Below are positions 46,787 to 55,844 of a stretch of 64,000 nucleotides of DNA, piece after piece. The stretch is from assembly GCF_003590875.1 (NCBI RefSeq), contig NZ_QYUN01000002.1, positions 868,001-932,000 on the forward strand, read 5' to 3'. Both the position numbers and the translations under genes were made by a program. The notes under the pieces are model-generated. The model was not told the DNA's origin. It made no database searches and saw only the letters and a list, made by a program, of their open reading frames with translations. This stretch comes from Noviherbaspirillum cavernae (GTDB taxonomy: Bacteria > Pseudomonadota > Gammaproteobacteria > Burkholderiales > Burkholderiaceae_D). The stretch's first letter is position 1, and every line of letters starts with the position of its first letter.

Positions 46787-48289
46787 CTACGCCGGCCTGA
46801 AAGCCCTTAGAGCCAACCCGAGCTCCACGAGAAAGTCCAAGGTGGTTTCCGGCGGCACGCCTTGGGTGCCTAGCCTATTTGCCAATATGACTGGCTCGGC
46901 CGGACAGTTCCCGCGCGTTAGAGTACGGGCGATATTGCCCAGAACTCCTTTATACGGAGAGCTGCTTAGAAGCTTTTCCGACGCCTCCAGCATTTCCTGC
47001 CTCGCCGGCCAGCTTGCACGCCACAACCAATGCGGCTTCCTGTTGGCTGGCTCTGCGCCAGGTTTTCTGAAGGAAACCGCTTTCCGATAGATGGGTGCCG
47101 AATTTGGTGCCTGCTCTCTATTCGACTGTCTTGGCGGTGGGTTTAGGCCATCATGCACCACTTTGTAATACGGCCTCCCGTAAGGGTCGTATGGCGACTT
47201 CTCCAAGAAACCGCACGCACTTAGATAGGCAAGAAATTTCCTTACCGCAGTCACCGCGTCGGTAGAACGATTGTCAACTTGGCCACAGCGTCCAGTGACC
47301 CAATCAACGAGGGTGTCCACATCAATTCGAGAGTCACTGTCTGCTTTGCCGAGTACGAAGCGAGCAAACAGAGTCGCCTGCCAAATGTAAGCTGGCGCGG
47401 CAATGGCGTTGGATTCTGGGCTAGGTTTATTCAAAAAATAGGGCCATGTCCCTTTTATGCCAAGCTTTTCGCGCACTAGACGTTCTTTTTCAGTCGATGG
47501 AAGGAGTCGATACTGCTCGTTTGCGTCCGCTATCGCCTGTCGAACGCGTTCCTTCTCGCGCTGGCGAGCTTCATCTTTTTGGCGCTGGGCAGCGTCCCGG
47601 CTGTCGTATGCGCGGTTCAGTGTCTCTACTTCCTTCTGGATTTCCAAATGTAGTTCCGCCGCTGCCTCTTCCTGGTTGGGATAGAAAAGCCACTCTTTAT
47701 GTGACAAATTGTCCAGTACTCGCTCGCGGATTGCAGCGAAATCAGTATCAAAGGGGAGGTCCGAAAGGTCAATCTCGACTGCGGGCAAGCCAAGAGAAAC
47801 AAGCTTCCGCCGTTTGACTTCGTCTACCTCATGCCTGAAGCATATCTCGACCAGCAAGCGTCGTGTGCCTCGATAGCCCACAACGTCCGGCCGGAGGCTT
47901 GAACCGGCCTCCCATACCTCGTCTCGGCTGTAGTCAAAGCGTATCACCCGGGCGGGTGACAGCATTCTGCTCTTTGAGGGGGAGGTGCCGAACTTGGTGC
48001 GCCCGATAACCGTAACTACCTTTTCAGGAACTTGCAGCCAATTGTTCTCAAGAAGAACTTGCTTTGCTGCGGCATGTACAGCTGTCTCAACACAAGACTG
48101 CGATGCAAGCACGACATGGTGTGCAAAGTGCCAAGCTAGCTTGGCTCCTTTCTTGGCAATTAGCCGGGCGCCGCACCCTACGCAGGTACAGCCGCAGTAC
48201 AAGCCAGACTCAACGTCGGCCGGTGCAACCATCCGGCCATCCCTCAGGCCGAACGGCGTTCGTAGATGAAGTATAGGCCCGGGCTGCAT
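46787..48289 (-). CDS. CoiA-like protein
   Basis: 500 residues. Residues about 30-65 have a zinc-finger-like CGCTCVGC and the HFAHH motif of CoiA-type competence proteins. A nuclease-like segment follows (SLRPDVVGYRGTRRLLVEI, with Asp and Glu in PD-(D/E)XK spacing), then a Lys/Glu-rich coiled coil (about 205-265) and a C-terminal domain I cannot place. CoiA proteins act in recombination of incoming DNA. Here it is the last gene of a six-gene operon with a helicase-nuclease, so a role in DNA-targeting defence is plausible. Confidence 0.65.
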   Translation of the reverse strand: MQPGPILHLRTPFGLRDGRMVAPADVESGLYCGCTCVGCGARLIAKKGAKLAWHFAHHVVLASQSCVETAVHAAAKQVLLENNWLQVPEKVVTVIGRTKFGTSPSKSRMLSPARVIRFDYSRDEVWEAGSSLRPDVVGYRGTRRLLVEICFRHEVDEVKRRKLVSLGLPAVEIDLSDLPFDTDFAAIRERVLDNLSHKEWLFYPNQEEAAAELHLEIQKEVETLNRAYDSRDAAQRQKDEARQREKERVRQAIADANEQYRLLPSTEKERLVREKLGIKGTWPYFLNKPSPESNAIAAPAYIWQATLFARFVLGKADSDSRIDVDTLVDWVTGRCGQVDNRSTDAVTAVRKFLAYLSACGFLEKSPYDPYGRPYYKVVHDGLNPPPRQSNREQAPNSAPIYRKAVSFRKPGAEPANRKPHWLWRASWPARQEMLEASEKLLSSSPYKGVLGNIARTLTRGNCPAEPVILANRLGTQGVPPETTLDFLVELGLALRAFRPA

Positions 48290-48312
48290 GATTTTTATAC
48301 GATGCTGGGCAC

Positions 48313-48855
48313 TTAAGCCGCCGGTTGGTTCAAGGGTTGGCGTTTCAGCTCGTCGAGGGTTTTGCCTCCTTTAGTTTTCCAGAAGAGCCAGCCATTGGTG
48401 CTCATTCCTGACACCATGTCGGCTGCAGAGCCTAGTCTAAAAGCTTGAGCTTTTAGACTCTCACAGAGGTCAAATGCAACTGCGGGGACCTGCAAACTTT
48501 TTCGCGTCATCTCTTCAAAATAGGCGGAAGCTCCAGCCCCACCGGCCGTCCAGTCGCACGACTGATATGGATTCAGGGTTGCCCAAGCATTATAGGTTTG
48601 CTTATCATTTGTTCCCGACGCGTCCTTTCCGAGGTTTCTCAGAATGTTAAGCATCCATGCGATAAAGCCCAGTACGTATAGGGTCGCTGCGGTATCGTCG
48701 TAATCACCATTTGCGGCCGATACCAGTCCACCCGCAAGAATTGCCGGTGTTATCAGCAGCAGCACAAAACAGAACACGCCAAACGCAAGCATGCCGATAC
48801 TCCGAAACGACGGATGTCTTTTTTCGGCGGGAAGAACGCACAGAAGGTGGTTCAT
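48313..48855 (-). CDS. Membrane protein of unknown function
   Basis: 180 residues with two hydrophobic helices (about 20-45 and 60-75), then a soluble domain. No family recognised. It begins one base after the preceding gene ends, and the CoiA-like gene starts 23 bases after it, so it belongs to the six-gene operon. Possibly a membrane effector or anchor (inference). Confidence 0.6.
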   Translation of the reverse strand: MNHLLCVLPAEKRHPSFRSIGMLAFGVFCFVLLLITPAILAGGLVSAANGDYDDTAATLYVLGFIAWMLNILRNLGKDASGTNDKQTYNAWATLNPYQSCDWTAGGAGASAYFEEMTRKSLQVPAVAFDLCESLKAQAFRLGSAADMVSGMSTNGWLFWKTKGGKTLDELKRQPLNQPAA

Positions 48856-48856
48856 T

Positions 48857-49234
48857 TCAAAGCGCTGCAGCGCAAGTAGAGCACGCCGGAGAAAGGCAGG
48901 GCTTGGCTACGCGGGAGATAATCAAAGCGGAAGGCGCCGACTGAACTTCACTGGCACTTGCTTCTGATGGGATAAGAGCGCCTTTTTCCGCGCGGTTCGG
49001 TAGTTTCGCTGCCACATAGCGATTGATTAGCCCAAGATTGAATTCAAGGTCTTCCACCTCTGAATCTGAGCTCTCGACTTGTACAGGCACGCCCCGGTCG
49101 TTATGAAGTCCAGAGTTCGTTAACCAGGTACGAGTCTTCGGATGCAGCTTACGCCAAGAACGGCAGATTTCTTTTATTCCTTCTTGCTGTGCCAAGCTGT
49201 AACTGTCGGCCACGCCATTGGCGACGTCGTTCAT
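48857..49234 (-). CDS. Unknown small soluble protein
   Basis: 125 residues, no signal or membrane segment. The N-terminal part is acidic and helical (GIKEICRSWRKLHPKTRTWL); the last 25 residues hold three cysteines (PCLSPACSTCAA). No family recognised. Part of the helicase operon, 80 bp after the J-like gene. Confidence 0.55.
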   Translation of the reverse strand: MNDVANGVADSYSLAQQEGIKEICRSWRKLHPKTRTWLTNSGLHNDRGVPVQVESSDSEVEDLEFNLGLINRYVAAKLPNRAEKGALIPSEASASEVQSAPSALIISRVAKPCLSPACSTCAAAL

Positions 49235-49314
49235 TTTTCTACTCCCTAAAGTTGAGTTGCTGCTTACTTCCTTTCGCTACGAGTGGTGGCCGAGACAGTA
49301 TTCTGACCCTATCC

Positions 49315-49932
49315 CTAGTTGTCCCCAGTTCTGGTCTGAAGCAGCAATGCGTATGCAGCGTTGGCTCGTTTGGCGTCCGCCTGCACTTGCATGCGTCCCT
49401 CGGTGCTCAGGCCGGCCACTCGCTCTGGATGTGCTTGCTGCACCAGCTGACGGCGAGTTTGCTCAATGGCCTCCCATGTAGACCCGGGCGTGGCTTTTAA
49501 GACCTTATACGCTTCATCGACGCTCAGGGAAGCCGCGACTACTTGTGGATTTGACGCCAAGGCCGTTGATGCAGACGGTTTAGCTGGTGGCTCAACCGGT
49601 ACGGGCGCGGGCGGTGGTTTCGCCGGTTGAGCCGTTGTCGTCCCCACGACATTATTTCGGGCGGACTTCGACTCCTCGCCCCATAGCGCGCCCTGCTGGC
49701 TTGGACAGGTTGCCGCGGACTTAGCCACCGGTTCGTTCGTTTCCGGCGCCTTGGGAGTTAGCTTTGCCCCACGAAGTGCCCGCTGGACCTTGTCCAAAAG
49801 CGTAACCGCGCGTGGGACGTTGCGGTGCTTCAGTTCACTTTCCAGCGCCCGCAGCTTTTTGGTGTCGCCCTTTGCGACCGAGAACATCTGTTCGAGCTCG
49901 ACAATACTATGTCTTAACAGTGGCCGTGCCAT
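49315..49932 (-). CDS. J-domain-like protein with HPE in place of HPD
   Basis: 205 residues. A helical N-terminus and a Pro/Ala-rich linker (about 65-135) lead to a J-like domain (about 138-200): DEAYKVLKATPGSTWEAIEQ, then QQAHPERVAGL and a final helix. The DnaK-stimulating HPD is HPE, so it may be a J-like adaptor rather than an active cochaperone. Its start overlaps the helicase stop (TAATG), which indicates coupled translation and direct partnership. Confidence 0.6.
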   Translation of the reverse strand: MARPLLRHSIVELEQMFSVAKGDTKKLRALESELKHRNVPRAVTLLDKVQRALRGAKLTPKAPETNEPVAKSAATCPSQQGALWGEESKSARNNVVGTTTAQPAKPPPAPVPVEPPAKPSASTALASNPQVVAASLSVDEAYKVLKATPGSTWEAIEQTRRQLVQQAHPERVAGLSTEGRMQVQADAKRANAAYALLLQTRTGDN

Positions 49933-52900
49933 TACTGCGCGACCTCCTGCTCATCCTCAACGCCGTAAGGGTCGACTTCCTTCGTATGTACCCACACCGT
50001 GTTGTCTACGGATTCTGCCCCCAGCGGCTCAATGCCCAGACGTTCTAGCGTCTGCAGCAGGTCTGTAAGCACTTCTTCCCGCTGGCGCACGAAACTGGAT
50101 GCAAAACAACGCCAGAACGTCCATCCGGCGCGCTCGAGTACGCGTTGGCGGGCCATGTCATCAGCCCACTGGCCCGGCCCATGGAAGCGGTCGCCGTCGC
50201 ACTCAATTGCTAGGCGTCGGCCCTCCTTTCCCTCCGCGACGAAGTCGATGCGGTATCCGCCGCAAGGAATCTGAGGCTGGACACGGTATCCCCGTTTCAC
50301 CAGTTCATCGAACATCTCCAACTCAAAGCCAGACTCACATTTTTCCCGGAGAGCTTGCAGTTTCTGGCCATCATGGCGGAAGGGCTGCCGGAAGTGCCGG
50401 ATAAGCCGGGAATTCAGCGTGTCCTCTTTGAACGTTGTTTCAGTCACCGACCGGAACAGGTACATGCGGTCTCGCGCACGTGACAATGCCACGTTGAAGC
50501 GCTGATACATGTCGGTCTTATTCTGTGCCGCGCGGTCGCCCGGAGCGAGCACCATGGAGACCATCATGATGTCCCGTTCGCGGCCTTGGAAGACTGGCGG
50601 TGGGCCAACCGCGATTTTCCTGGCAAGCACATCTGCCGGCGAAATACGGTTGCCGACCAATTCCTGAATGTGAGCTGCCTGGGCGGTGCCGAGCAACGTG
50701 ACGACGCCAATACTGCGCCCATTGAACTGTTCGTCAGCAAGGATGCCTTCAATCTCGTTGACAATCGCTTCGGCCTCCGCTGGATTAAGGTCACCCTTCC
50801 GGTACCCGCCTTTGACGTAAACGTCGACAAGCGGAGGGTCAAGGCGCTCGTTTGCTTTCGGTAGCCGCAATGGTTTGATATCGCCTTCGTAGAACTCCCG
50901 ATTCGAGAATTCGATGATGGCAGGAACGCACCGGAAGTGCTCTTTCAACATTATCGAGTTACCGGCGAATACCACCCGGGCCAAGTCGTAGATGGATTTG
51001 TCCGGGGTCATCTGGGCGCCGTGCGGCTGATTGCTTAGGAACCGGGTGCTGAGCTCCTTGATTTTCTCTTCTGCGGTTCCGACCGCGGATGGGGACACCT
51101 GCTTGTGGTCCCCGACGACGAGTAACTTCTTACCCCGCAAAAGTGCAGGTAGTGCCCATATGTCGGACTGCGACGCCTCGTCAATAACGACCAAGTCAAA
51201 CAGGCCGACCTCAGACGGAATGGTTTCCGAGACGCGCCACTGGGGTAGCACCCAGCAGGGAACGGCCTGATACGCCCGCACCATCGCGTCGCGCGCAGTC
51301 TTCCGATGGCGTATCGCACGGACTCCAGTGCCCGACCCCATGGCCTGAACAGCATTCAGGTATGCCTGCAGGGCCTGCCGCACGCTGTCCGGGGAATTGT
51401 TGAATACCCCCAGCCACGTTTTCTCGGCTACGAGGTCCTGATACGTGCGGGCCAGCGCTGTCGTCAGCGTCTTTCGTTCTTCGAACAGTTCGCGCAGCTT
51501 ATGGTGCCCGTCGATGCGCTCGAGGAACATGACCGCTTGCCGCCAGTTCCATGCTTCCAGCCACTTGGTCGGCACCATAGGGTCGAGGTCCGGGGTTGCA
51601 GGTTCGGTTCGGACGCGCGTTGCCCAATTGACAGCGCCGGCGGCTTCCACCGCGGACGAGGCGCGATTGATTTCGTCGAGCCAAGGGCGCTGGCTAACCA
51701 ACCTGCCGAGCTCCGCTTGCAGTGCTCCCCAGGTCGTTTGCAGAACTGCTTCATCCGCCGAACTGCGTCCCAAGGACTCCGCAAGGAAGCTCCGAAGCTC
51801 GTCGACGATGCCGCCTTTGCGACCGTCCAGCTTGTTTAACAAGTCCTGGACGCGTTTCATTGCATAGCCCAGCCGCCCCTTGTCGACTTGCGCCTGAAGG
51901 CTGGAGGACACTACCGCTAGGAATGGCTCTCCCTCATCCCACATTCTGTCCGCGACGGGTTTGCCAAACACTTCCAGAAGCCGTTCGTGCAGTTTGGCAT
52001 CGAACTCGAAGACGAGCCGGTGCACGTGCTCGATATGCCCCTGGGCTTGGACAACACCTTTGAAGGCGGCCTCCAGACCTTCGCCGACGGGCTCAAGTCC
52101 GAATTCTTCAGACATGGAGTTCCAACGGGCCAAAACCTTCCGCACTTCCATGCGCCAGGCGGCTGTGCGCTTGACCAACGTCCATTCATCCTTAGAGCCG
52201 GGCGCCATGCCAAGCACCTTGACGGCCTGGGTAAGCTTTCGCGCCTCGCCTTTCCCGAAAGGCAGTGCAAACGCACTTTTTCCCGCAACCAGCCGCGTGA
52301 GGGCATCGTTGAAGTCCTCATGCAGCTCTGCACCCGCAGGAAGTTCAATGGCTTTGGCGAGCAGTTCACGGCGAGTGCCTTCAAGCGTTCGAACATCGAC
52401 GCATACCTGCTGCAGAGCGGGCCACAATGGGTCGTCCAGCTGCATATCCGCCAGGCGCTTGTGCAGGGCTTCAAGCCACGGCCGGGAGATGCCAGCCAGG
52501 TTTGTCTTGATTGCGTCGCGCTCGTCGAGGAATGCGACCAGCTTCTGTGCCTTCTCGAAGGTTTCGAGTCGGGAGTCCACTAGTCCCAGCACGCTTCCTT
52601 CTGTGACGTTCGCCTCAATGGCGCGTGCCTTTATCAGGTCGCGTTGGAGGCCCACAAGGTCTTGCCAGGCGGGGAACTCGTCCGGTGCAGGTAGAGACGA
52701 GCCCAGGTACCCGAGGTCGGCGCCAACCTTGAGCCGAGCTTGGCGCAGCGCGCTGATGTCGCTATCGTCAAACGGCAATTTCCCATCTTTGGTAGCCGGC
52801 GGCTCGTCATCGAACCACTGATGTTCTTCTGCCTGCTCCAGAACCAGCTTTGCCATTTCTTCCGGTGTCACCTCCTTGCCCTGGAAGGTGTAACTGCGCA

Positions 52901-54407
52901 TGTGCTTCTCGGCGTATGTCGTCACGGCATGGTCGACATTGGCAATCTTGGCATGAAGCTGGTTGAGCTTCGCTTCTGCAGTGGCGATGGCGCTAGCGGC
53001 ACGCGAAGGATTCAGGGAGGCGACGCTGGACGCAATGGTTTGAATCGAGTGTTCAAACTGTTTCATGCCGTCTCGTTCGTCCGAGAGCAAAGCTACGCTA
53101 AGCGGCCGAATACGTTCTGGCAGCTTCTCTTGCAGAACGGCTAACGCGGATTCGCCTTTGGCAGTGACTAGAACGCGTTTGCCTTGGGCGAGGTAGTGAC
53201 AAATGACGTTGGCAATCGTATGCGTCTTGCCAGTGCCGGGCGGACCTTGGACAACGACACCGTCATTACTTTCCAGCTTCTGAACAATCGAGACTTGCTC
53301 GTCGTTGTACTGCATGGGGAAGTAGAGCTCAAAGGCTCCTGAGGGGCTGTCGCTCGATGATAGCCCTCGGAATGGCTGTTCCGGCTTTACGCGCACGGTG
53401 GAGTCGCCGTGCTCAACGAAGCTACGGACGACTCCGGGCAAAGCGGACGCAGTTTCGACGCTCTTCTTCAGACGTCGGATGTCTTCTAGGAAGATGTCTC
53501 CGGACCGCTTACGCCCGAACAGCACCCAAGTATTCGTAATCTTCAGATGGTCACCAGGTGCCGGAGGGGTAACGTCATCGGAACGCACCTCGTACGCACC
53601 GGAAGGGTCCAAGTGGCCAACAGCCGCTTTTAGGACCCCGTCGAAGGTAGACACCTCGAAGGGATTGACGCGGTGCGCGCCCGTGGCAAGGGTGCTCTTC
53701 CAGAACGCGTCAAGCGCCCGAACGCCCGGCAGCTCCATCTCCGCATAGCAGTCGGCTTCCAAGCGGGGTTCGATGTCGCGCGGCCGGATTTCGAGGTCAA
53801 ACGACTTCTCGTTGAGCGTTATCTCGCAGGATTGCACCAGCAGCGGATGCTTGACTGCTGTTCCAAAACCTTCCTTCTTCCAAACGGCGTAGCCAATACC
53901 CCAAACAAGCTCAATCGGTGTTTCGGCGCCTTCGGATGAAATGGCTTGCTGCAGGGCGAACAGTTGGTTGTAGCGGGTAACCGTCTTCCGGCGTGGCCGT
54001 TCTGCTGCGGCCCAAGGTTCCCACTGGTTTTCCACGTACCAATCGAACAGTTCCTTAATTTCGGGATGGTCTTTCAGCTGCTCCCGGCTGGCTTCACGTT
54101 TGCCTTCAAAGATTACACATTCAATCTTTAATTCGGGCGTTTTTTCAGGGCTTTTGGGTAGCGTGACCCATGGTTTGAGCGTCTCATCCAGCTCCGGCGC
54201 CGGAATCTCTTGCAGGCGCGGCACGCGCAGCCAAATATCGTCTCCTTCTACCTGCAGGTTGAACTGCAGCTCCGGAAGGCCTCGAAGCTCGTGCTGGTAC
54301 GCGAAAAAATAGTCGGTCGGGACCGAAAAAGCAGGCTTGGTTTTTAGTTTTTCGACCTGCTCGATGTACGTAAGCAGGTCAAGGACACGCGGTGCCGCCT
54401 CGTTCAT
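49932..54407 (-). CDS. SF1 (UPF1-like) helicase with Vsr-like nuclease tail
   Basis: 1491 residues. The N-terminal 370 residues are unrecognised. Walker A GPPGTGKT lies near residue 388, a coiled-coil-rich insert spans about 440-1000, motif II VVIDEASQSD lies near 1070, then VGDHKQVSPSAVG, FQGRERDIMMVSMVL and LSRARDRMYLF. This is the COG1112-type SF1 helicase. Residues about 1390-1465 form a Vsr-like (MTES_1575/DUF559-type) nuclease: GGYRIDFV, LAIECDGDRFH and ERAGWTFWR. Helicase-nuclease fusions of this sort occur in several anti-phage systems. The start overlaps the ribbon-helix-helix stop (ATGA). Confidence 0.82.
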   Translation of the reverse strand: MNEAAPRVLDLLTYIEQVEKLKTKPAFSVPTDYFFAYQHELRGLPELQFNLQVEGDDIWLRVPRLQEIPAPELDETLKPWVTLPKSPEKTPELKIECVIFEGKREASREQLKDHPEIKELFDWYVENQWEPWAAAERPRRKTVTRYNQLFALQQAISSEGAETPIELVWGIGYAVWKKEGFGTAVKHPLLVQSCEITLNEKSFDLEIRPRDIEPRLEADCYAEMELPGVRALDAFWKSTLATGAHRVNPFEVSTFDGVLKAAVGHLDPSGAYEVRSDDVTPPAPGDHLKITNTWVLFGRKRSGDIFLEDIRRLKKSVETASALPGVVRSFVEHGDSTVRVKPEQPFRGLSSSDSPSGAFELYFPMQYNDEQVSIVQKLESNDGVVVQGPPGTGKTHTIANVICHYLAQGKRVLVTAKGESALAVLQEKLPERIRPLSVALLSDERDGMKQFEHSIQTIASSVASLNPSRAASAIATAEAKLNQLHAKIANVDHAVTTYAEKHMRSYTFQGKEVTPEEMAKLVLEQAEEHQWFDDEPPATKDGKLPFDDSDISALRQARLKVGADLGYLGSSLPAPDEFPAWQDLVGLQRDLIKARAIEANVTEGSVLGLVDSRLETFEKAQKLVAFLDERDAIKTNLAGISRPWLEALHKRLADMQLDDPLWPALQQVCVDVRTLEGTRRELLAKAIELPAGAELHEDFNDALTRLVAGKSAFALPFGKGEARKLTQAVKVLGMAPGSKDEWTLVKRTAAWRMEVRKVLARWNSMSEEFGLEPVGEGLEAAFKGVVQAQGHIEHVHRLVFEFDAKLHERLLEVFGKPVADRMWDEGEPFLAVVSSSLQAQVDKGRLGYAMKRVQDLLNKLDGRKGGIVDELRSFLAESLGRSSADEAVLQTTWGALQAELGRLVSQRPWLDEINRASSAVEAAGAVNWATRVRTEPATPDLDPMVPTKWLEAWNWRQAVMFLERIDGHHKLRELFEERKTLTTALARTYQDLVAEKTWLGVFNNSPDSVRQALQAYLNAVQAMGSGTGVRAIRHRKTARDAMVRAYQAVPCWVLPQWRVSETIPSEVGLFDLVVIDEASQSDIWALPALLRGKKLLVVGDHKQVSPSAVGTAEEKIKELSTRFLSNQPHGAQMTPDKSIYDLARVVFAGNSIMLKEHFRCVPAIIEFSNREFYEGDIKPLRLPKANERLDPPLVDVYVKGGYRKGDLNPAEAEAIVNEIEGILADEQFNGRSIGVVTLLGTAQAAHIQELVGNRISPADVLARKIAVGPPPVFQGRERDIMMVSMVLAPGDRAAQNKTDMYQRFNVALSRARDRMYLFRSVTETTFKEDTLNSRLIRHFRQPFRHDGQKLQALREKCESGFELEMFDELVKRGYRVQPQIPCGGYRIDFVAEGKEGRRLAIECDGDRFHGPGQWADDMARQRVLERAGWTFWRCFASSFVRQREEVLTDLLQTLERLGIEPLGAESVDNTVWVHTKEVDPYGVEDEQEVAQ

Positions 54408-54610
54408 TGTTTGGCTCCATTGTTGTTTTTGTTTGGAGCTTTCGCAGACTCCGCCCTGTCGCTTAGCCCGTGCTGGTCGCAGTACGCGAACAGCAACGTC
54501 TCAAGCATGTTCGTGAGGCTTCTGTGCTCCCGCGCGGCCGCGGCCTCCAGAAGCACCTTGAACCGGGGTGTGACCCGGAAGCTTATCGAGACATTTTTTT
54601 CGCCTGCCAT
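54404..54610 (-). CDS. Ribbon-helix-helix regulator
   Basis: 68 residues from MAGEKNVSIS at 54610; a longer frame to 54760 is A+T-rich and unlikely to be coding. VSISFRVTPRFKVLLEAAAAREHRSL has the Arc/CopG-type RHH pattern (beta strand then two helices), followed by a polar tail. It is probably the repressor of the helicase operon, which it precedes with an ATGA overlap. Confidence 0.65.
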   Translation of the reverse strand: MAGEKNVSISFRVTPRFKVLLEAAAAREHRSLTNMLETLLFAYCDQHGLSDRAESAKAPNKNNNGAKQ

Positions 54611-54784
54611 CGTCTTCAGTCCATTTTTGTATAGAGGAACACAATACATTAAATTGTGACTTCCGGAAATATTTCGAGTGGGTTTCAGGCATACGACAGA
54701 ATTCTTGAACTTTAAGTAGGCGCTATGGGCATATATGGCCGGGTTAGGGAACGCATGCATTGTTGTTGCATAGACATACTTTTG

Positions 54785-54799
54785 GTCTATATATTAGAC
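54785..54799. promoter_or_regulatory. Palindromic operator candidate
   Basis: GTCTA-TATAT-TAGAC, perfect 5-bp arms with a TATAT centre, in the divergent gap between the RHH gene and the TerB-like/BRCT gene (42 bases before the start of the latter). A plausible target of the RHH protein. Confidence 0.4.
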
Positions 54800-54840
54800 T
54801 GAGCGTCTGTTACGCATTCATCCTCTTGAATGGAGCAAGC

Positions 54841-55731
54841 ATGCACAGCGACCACTCGGCTTATTTCAAATTCACTGGTAAGGCTCGTCTTGAGAAGTCC
54901 ATCAATTCGCTTCTCGGTATCGTAGAAGGAATCTCGGCTGATTCCAGAATTAACGCGAATGAACTTGAGTTCTTGAACCATTGGCTGAATGAGCATCGGG
55001 AGCTAGCGGGCCGTCATCCATTCAATGAACTCATGCCGCTCATAATCCAAGCTATTGAAGATGGGCTACTGTCGGACGAAGAACGACAAGACATTCGCTG
55101 GTTGTGTGAGCGACTTCGCAGCAGCGAATACTTTGATAGGATAACCGCCGACATTCAGCGCTTGCACGCTATAGCCGGAGCTATTGCCGCCGATGGTCGC
55201 GTGACCGAAGCGGAGCTTCGCGGTTTGTCTAATTGGCTGGCGGAGCATGACCATCTAAAGACCTGCTGGCCTTACGATGAAATCGACAGCCTCGTCACAA
55301 AGGTTATGTCTGACGGCAAAATCGACGATGAAGAACACCGTATCGTGCAAGGCTTCTTTTCCGAGTTCATCGTCTTATTCGATAATCGTACTATCGTTTC
55401 ACCGTCGATGACAGACGGTATATCGCTCGTTGGCCTCTGTGCAGTGTGCCCAGAGATTTCATTCGCCAAATCGATATTTTGCTTCACAGGTACGTCATCA
55501 AAATACACGCGCACAGAGCTTGCTGGCCTAGTGAACAGGCTTGGAGGCGAGGTGGCGAACGGTGTTGGCGCAAAGCTGAACTATCTAGTAATCGGTGCCG
55601 ATGGCAATCCCTGTTGGACGTATGCCTGTTACGGTAGAAAGGTAGAAAAGGCTGTAGAGCTTCGCAAGCAAGGGAAGAAAATCGTCATCGTGCATGAAAA
55701 TGATTTTCATGACGCTCTTGCCGATAGCTAA
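54841..55731 (+). CDS. TerB-like tandem domains plus BRCT domain protein
   Basis: 296 residues from MHSDHSAYFKF (GGAG upstream of 54841). Two TerB-like units are recognisable by internal repetition: SADSRINANELEFLNHWLNEH with EDGLLSDEERQDI, then AADGRVTEAELRGLSNWLAEH with SDGKIDDEEHRIV. A BRCT domain follows from about residue 210 (FCFTGTSSKYTRTELAGLV...LVIGADG), of the NAD-ligase-like kind. TerB folds occur in phage defence, and BRCT binds DNA or phosphorylated partners. Divergent from the helicase operon and 113 bp upstream of the nuclease/SMC module. Confidence 0.75.
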   Translation: MHSDHSAYFKFTGKARLEKSINSLLGIVEGISADSRINANELEFLNHWLNEHRELAGRHPFNELMPLIIQAIEDGLLSDEERQDIRWLCERLRSSEYFDRITADIQRLHAIAGAIAADGRVTEAELRGLSNWLAEHDHLKTCWPYDEIDSLVTKVMSDGKIDDEEHRIVQGFFSEFIVLFDNRTIVSPSMTDGISLVGLCAVCPEISFAKSIFCFTGTSSKYTRTELAGLVNRLGGEVANGVGAKLNYLVIGADGNPCWTYACYGRKVEKAVELRKQGKKIVIVHENDFHDALADS

Positions 55732-55844
55732 TAGGGCCATTGAACAGACATCCGCAAAGTCCTTAACCTTCAGGTCCGCATAAAGCCAAGATGTTGCAGA
55801 CCATTGGCTATGACAATCTGCCTTATCGATAATTTGAATAATAA

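Noticed and set aside
49932..54407. Helicase as a Mokosh type II protein
   Set aside because: Mokosh II carries a phospholipase-D-type nuclease; here the tail has a Vsr-like D...ExD pattern.
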